Assembly (NCBI GenBank): GCA_037384225.1
Contig: JARROD010000047.1
Coordinates: 1 to 15,098 of the forward strand
Direction of reading: 5' to 3'
From: JARROD01 sp037384225
Lineage (GTDB): Bacteria > Pseudomonadota > Gammaproteobacteria > Pseudomonadales > Cellvibrionaceae
Length of the DNA: 15,098 bases
Shown here: piece after piece, positions 12,509 through 15,098 of the stretch
Numbering within the stretch: the first letter of the stretch is position 1
Layout: every line of letters starts with the position of its first letter
The notes under the pieces: model-generated
Database searches by the model: none
What the model was told of the DNA's origin: nothing
Seen by the model: the letters and a program-made list of their open reading frames with translations, nothing else
Translations under genes and position numbers: made by a program

Positions 12509-13129
12509 ATGGCACGTTATCTTGGACCAACTTGTAAGCTGTCCCGTCGCGAAGGGACGGATCTGTTTCTAAAAAGCGGTGCCCGGGCACTGGACTCAAA
12601 ATGTAAAGCGGAAACCGCCCCCGGCCAGCACGGCTTGCGCCGCGGTCGTTTGTCCGACTACGGCGTTCAGCTGCGGGAAAAACAGAAAGTCCGCCGCACC
12701 TACGGTGTATTGGAAAAGCAGTTCCGCAGTTATTACAAAGAAGCCGCCCGCCGTAAAGGGGCGACCGGCGAAAACCTGTTGAAACTGTTGGAATGCCGTT
12801 TGGACAACGTGGTTTATCGTATGGGCTTTGGTTCCACTCGCTCGGAGTCGCGCCAACTTATATCCCACAAGGCGATTCTGGTCAATGGAAAAACCGTGAA
12901 TATTCCCTCTTACCAGGTGCAGGTAGAGGATGTTATTGCCGTTCGTGAAAAGGCTAAAACTCAGTTGCGGATTCAAAACGCACTGGGACTGGCCACTCAG
13001 CGAGCCGATGTGGAGTGGGTGGACGTCAACACGGATAAAAAAGAGGGCACTTTCAAGCGCGTGCCCGACCGCAATGATTTATCCGCGGATATCAACGAAA
13101 ACCTCATCGTAGAGCTTTACTCTAAGTAA
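12509..13129 (+). CDS. rpsD: 30S ribosomal protein S4
   Basis: This encodes 206 residues as in E. coli. S4 is the primary 16S-binding protein of the 5' domain and affects accuracy. In E. coli it represses the alpha operon and acts as an antitermination factor on rRNA operons. The start MARYLGPTCKLSRREGTDLF and the S4 RNA-binding domain (from about LLECRLDNVVYRMGFGSTRSE) are intact. Cys9 and Cys32 match two of the four zinc ligands of zinc-type S4 proteins, while the other two are Ser and Ala, so no zinc site is expected. AAGGGGG about 9 nt upstream is a strong ribosome-binding site. Confidence 0.98.
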   Translation: MARYLGPTCKLSRREGTDLFLKSGARALDSKCKAETAPGQHGLRRGRLSDYGVQLREKQKVRRTYGVLEKQFRSYYKEAARRKGATGENLLKLLECRLDNVVYRMGFGSTRSESRQLISHKAILVNGKTVNIPSYQVQVEDVIAVREKAKTQLRIQNALGLATQRADVEWVDVNTDKKEGTFKRVPDRNDLSADINENLIVELYSK

Positions 13130-13154
13130 GGATCAACCGCTAACAGGTGTGGCT

Positions 13155-14156
13155 ATGCAGAGTGCAGTAAACGAGTTTTTGACCCCGCGTCACATTGACG
13201 TAACCGAGACCAGCCCGACTCGCGCAAAAGTAGTGCTCGAGCCATTGGAGCGCGGTTTTGGGCATACCCTTGGCAATGCGCTTCGCCGAATTCTACTTTC
13301 TTCGATGCCGGGATGCGCCATCATTGAAGTGGAAATCGAAGGTGTACTTCACGAGTACAGCGCCATTGAAGGTGTTCAGGAAGATGTAATTGAAATCCTT
13401 CTCAACTTGAAAGGCGTTGCCGTGGTCATGCACGGAAAAGACCAGGCGGTATTAACCCTGAACAGAAGAGGGCCCGGTGTCGTTACAGCGGGCGATATTC
13501 AGACAGATCACGAAGTCGAGATCAAAAATCCCGATCATATCATTGCCAATATCACCAGTGATGTGGAGCTGAAAATGAAGCTCACCGTGGCCCGCGGTCG
13601 TGGTTATCAGCCCGCTGATGCCCGTCAGAGCGACGAGGATGAAACCCGTGCTATTGGTCGACTGCAGCTGGATGCCACCTACAGCCCGGTAAAACGTTTG
13701 GCCTACAATGTTGAAAGCGCCCGTGTGGAACAGCGTACTGACCTGGATAAACTGGTTTTGGACCTGGAAACCGATGGTACTATCGACCCGGAAGAGGCTA
13801 TCCGCCGCGCCGCGACTATTTTGCAGCAACAGCTGGCGGTGTTTGTCGACCTGGAAGGGGAAAAAGAATCTGAGCCTGAGCAGAAGGAAGAGGAAATCGA
13901 TCCTGTTCTGCTGCGTCCGGTGGATGATCTCGAGTTGACAGTTCGCTCTGCGAACTGTTTAAAAGCTGAAAATATCTATTATATCGGTGATCTCATTCAG
14001 CGCACAGAAGTCGAGCTGCTGAAGACACCGAACCTGGGTAAGAAATCGCTTACCGAGATTAAAGATATTCTCGCCTCCCGTGGATTGTCGCTGGGCATGC
14101 GTCTGGAAAACTGGCCACCCGCCAGTTTGAGAAATGACGAAAAGGTTGGTACTTGA
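13155..14156 (+). CDS. rpoA: DNA-directed RNA polymerase subunit alpha
   Basis: This encodes 333 residues (E. coli 329). The N-terminal domain (to about 235) dimerises and scaffolds polymerase assembly; GFGHTLGNALRRILLSSMPG at 34-53 is the hallmark. A linker rich in Glu (about 236-248) joins it to the C-terminal domain, which binds UP elements and activators. Arg264, in LTVRSANCLKAE, matches the DNA-contacting Arg265 of E. coli. TPNLGKKSLTEIK and SLGMRLENWPP complete the domain. ATG 13155 is preferred over GTG 13149 because the family starts MQ and AGG (13145-13147) is 7 nt away. Confidence 0.98.
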   Translation: MQSAVNEFLTPRHIDVTETSPTRAKVVLEPLERGFGHTLGNALRRILLSSMPGCAIIEVEIEGVLHEYSAIEGVQEDVIEILLNLKGVAVVMHGKDQAVLTLNRRGPGVVTAGDIQTDHEVEIKNPDHIIANITSDVELKMKLTVARGRGYQPADARQSDEDETRAIGRLQLDATYSPVKRLAYNVESARVEQRTDLDKLVLDLETDGTIDPEEAIRRAATILQQQLAVFVDLEGEKESEPEQKEEEIDPVLLRPVDDLELTVRSANCLKAENIYYIGDLIQRTEVELLKTPNLGKKSLTEIKDILASRGLSLGMRLENWPPASLRNDEKVGT

Positions 14157-14179
14157 GTTTGAGCCCAGAAATTATACAA

Positions 14180-14201
14180 GCGCCGCTCTTATCAGCGGCG
14201 C
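14180..14201 (+). other. GC-rich stem-loop between rpoA and rplQ
   Basis: GCGCCGCT (14180-14187) pairs perfectly with AGCGGCGC (14194-14201) around CTTATC. The sequence after it is CCAAGGTTAATTAG, with no T-run, so termination is not expected. A second small hairpin, TTGCT (14218-14222) with AGCAA (14228-14232), lies just before the rplQ ribosome-binding site. Together they fill a 100-nt spacer between two genes that are normally co-transcribed. A role in lowering or separating rplQ expression is possible. Confidence 0.6.
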
Positions 14202-14256
14202 CCAAGGTTAATTAGATTTGCTGTGATAGCAATCGGTATGTGAAGGATTTAGCGTC

Positions 14257-14649
14257 ATGCGTCATCGCCATAGTGGCCGTCAACTGAATCGTAATAGCTC
14301 ACACCGCAAAGCCATGTTTCGCAACATGACTTCCTCGCTGGTGGAGCATGAACTTATTAAAACAACTTTGCCCAAGGCAAAAGAACTGCGTCGTTACGCC
14401 GAGCCTTTGATCACCCTGGCCAAAAAAGACAATGTTGCCAACCGCCGTCTGGCGTTTGCCCGTCTACGCGATAAAGCTGCCGTTGGCAAGCTGTTCGCTG
14501 AACTGGGTCCGCGCTATGAAGGTCGTCCGGGTGGATACCTGCGTATCCTTAAATGTGGCTTTCGCACCGGCGACAAAGCGCCCATGGCTTACGTGGAACT
14601 TGTGGATCGACCGCAGGGGGAGTTGGTTGAAGAGGCCGACGAGGCTTAA
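14257..14649 (+). CDS. rplQ: 50S ribosomal protein L17
   Basis: This encodes 130 residues (E. coli 127). L17 lies on the solvent side of the 50S near the tunnel exit. The start MRHRHSGRQLNRNSSHRKAMFRNM is near-invariant, and RYEGRPGGYLRILKCGFRTGDKAPMAYVELV marks the C-terminal part. A short acidic tail (EEADEA) ends the protein. GAAGGA (14242-14247) is 9 nt upstream. It is the last gene of the alpha block, followed at once by a strong terminator. Confidence 0.98.
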   Translation: MRHRHSGRQLNRNSSHRKAMFRNMTSSLVEHELIKTTLPKAKELRRYAEPLITLAKKDNVANRRLAFARLRDKAAVGKLFAELGPRYEGRPGGYLRILKCGFRTGDKAPMAYVELVDRPQGELVEEADEA

Positions 14650-14665
14650 GGAATTTTTTGCCATG

Positions 14666-14694
14666 AAAAACACCGGATTGGATCCGGTGTTTTT
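14666..14694. terminator. Bidirectional intrinsic terminator between rplQ and the receiver-domain gene
   Basis: AAAAACACCGGAT (14666-14678) and ATCCGGTGTTTTT (14682-14694) form a perfect 13-bp stem around TGG. The five T at the right end serve the plus strand (rplQ ends 17 nt earlier), and the five A at the left end read as T on the minus strand. The convergent gene stops at 14726, 32 nt away. One element can therefore end both transcripts. Confidence 0.9.
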
Positions 14695-14725
14695 GTGTGC
14701 CGCTAAACCGGCGGCAACTTCACTT

Positions 14726-15098
14726 CTACAACGCCTGATTTCGCTTGACGGTGGCCGTTCGCAATACTGCGTTTAGTTTTTTCGGTGTAAAGGGTTTGAC
14801 GATGAAATCGTCCATGCCTGCCTCATAGCACGCTTCTTCATCGCTTCCTGTTGCATGTGCCGTTACGGCCACTATCGGTGTTTTTATTATCGCTTCCGCT
14901 TCGAGCTCTCTTATATAACGGGTCGCTGTGAGCCCATCCATTTCTGGCATTTGCAGATCCATAAGTACTAAATCAAATAACTTGGTCTCGAATGCTTCTA
15001 TGGCGAGATAGCCGTTTTCGGCTATTGTAACGGAATGCCCCTGTTTGGACAGGTATCGTATCAGGACTTTCTGGTTTACAACATTGTCTTCGACAACC
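14726..15098 (-). CDS. Two-component receiver (REC) domain, C-terminal part of a response regulator or hybrid histidine kinase; runs off the window end
   Basis: The frame is open from the window edge (first full codon ends at 15097) to the TAG at 14726-14728, giving 123 visible residues. It starts with VVEDNVVNQKVL, whose acidic pair Glu3-Asp4 binds Mg2+. The phosphoacceptor is Asp47 in LVLMDLQMPEMDG; switch Thr79 lies in VAVTAHA and Lys101 in IVKPF, so all catalytic residues are present. Only about 15 residues follow the domain, so it is C-terminal. The QMPEMDG and AVTAHA forms are common in hybrid kinases, which is the likelier identity, but a single-domain regulator cannot be excluded. It is convergent with rplQ and unrelated to the ribosomal cluster. 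Confidence 0.93.
   Translation of the reverse strand, partial: VVEDNVVNQKVLIRYLSKQGHSVTIAENGYLAIEAFETKLFDLVLMDLQMPEMDGLTATRYIRELEAEAIIKTPIVAVTAHATGSDEEACYEAGMDDFIVKPFTPKKLNAVLRTATVKRNQAL

Noticed and set aside
1..15098. Mobile elements, CRISPR arrays, tRNA/rRNA genes, toxin-antitoxin or defence genes
   Set aside because: Nearly all of the sequence is accounted for by conserved ribosomal operon genes and short spacers; no direct-repeat arrays, transposase motifs or cloverleaf folds were seen.

Overview
The window is the chromosomal S10-spc-alpha ribosomal protein cluster of a gammaproteobacterium. It starts with the last 39 codons of tuf and ends inside an unrelated receiver-domain gene on the minus strand. 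Protein lengths and sequences follow the E. coli/Pseudomonas pattern: L5 179 aa, L6 177, S8 130, S14 101 (zinc-free form), S13 118, S4 206, L36 38 (zinc form). The residues look closer to Pseudomonas and Cellvibrionales relatives than to enterics. That placement is inference from remembered sequences, and I cannot name the genus.

Layout. 1-120: end of tuf (str operon), followed by an intrinsic terminator. 121-421: terminator, AT-rich stretch, a near-consensus sigma70 promoter (TTGACA, 17 bp, TAGAAT) and a roughly 95-nt leader with a long hairpin. 422-5610: rpsJ rplC rplD rplW rplB rpsS rplV rpsC rplP rpmC rpsQ (S10 block). 5647-11420: rplN rplX rplE rpsN rpsH rplF rplR rpsE rpmD rplO secY rpmJ (spc block); I see no separate promoter in front of it. 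11421-11708: a GC-only hairpin, a classic terminator with a GAAA tetraloop, a candidate promoter and a structured leader. 11709-14649: rpsM rpsK rpsD rpoA rplQ (alpha block). 14666-14694: strong bidirectional terminator. 14726-15098: the C-terminal receiver domain of a two-component protein, convergent with rplQ.

The genes make 26 ribosomal proteins, the SecY translocon channel and the RNA polymerase alpha subunit, so ribosome, secretion and transcription capacity are co-expressed. In E. coli three members (L4, S8, S4) feed back on their own operons. Here the S10 and alpha leaders each hold strong hairpins at matching positions, and structure surrounds the rplE start and fills the rpsN-rpsH spacer. 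None of these is a recognisable copy of the E. coli sites.

I found no new enzyme system, mobile element, CRISPR array or RNA gene. The most interesting signal is non-coding: several spacers that are longer than expected for such an operon hold strong stem-loops without U-tracts (754-792, 6016-6050, 7297-7343, 9213-9243, 14180-14201), mostly starting at or just after a stop codon. Apart from these, the region is ordinary housekeeping DNA.
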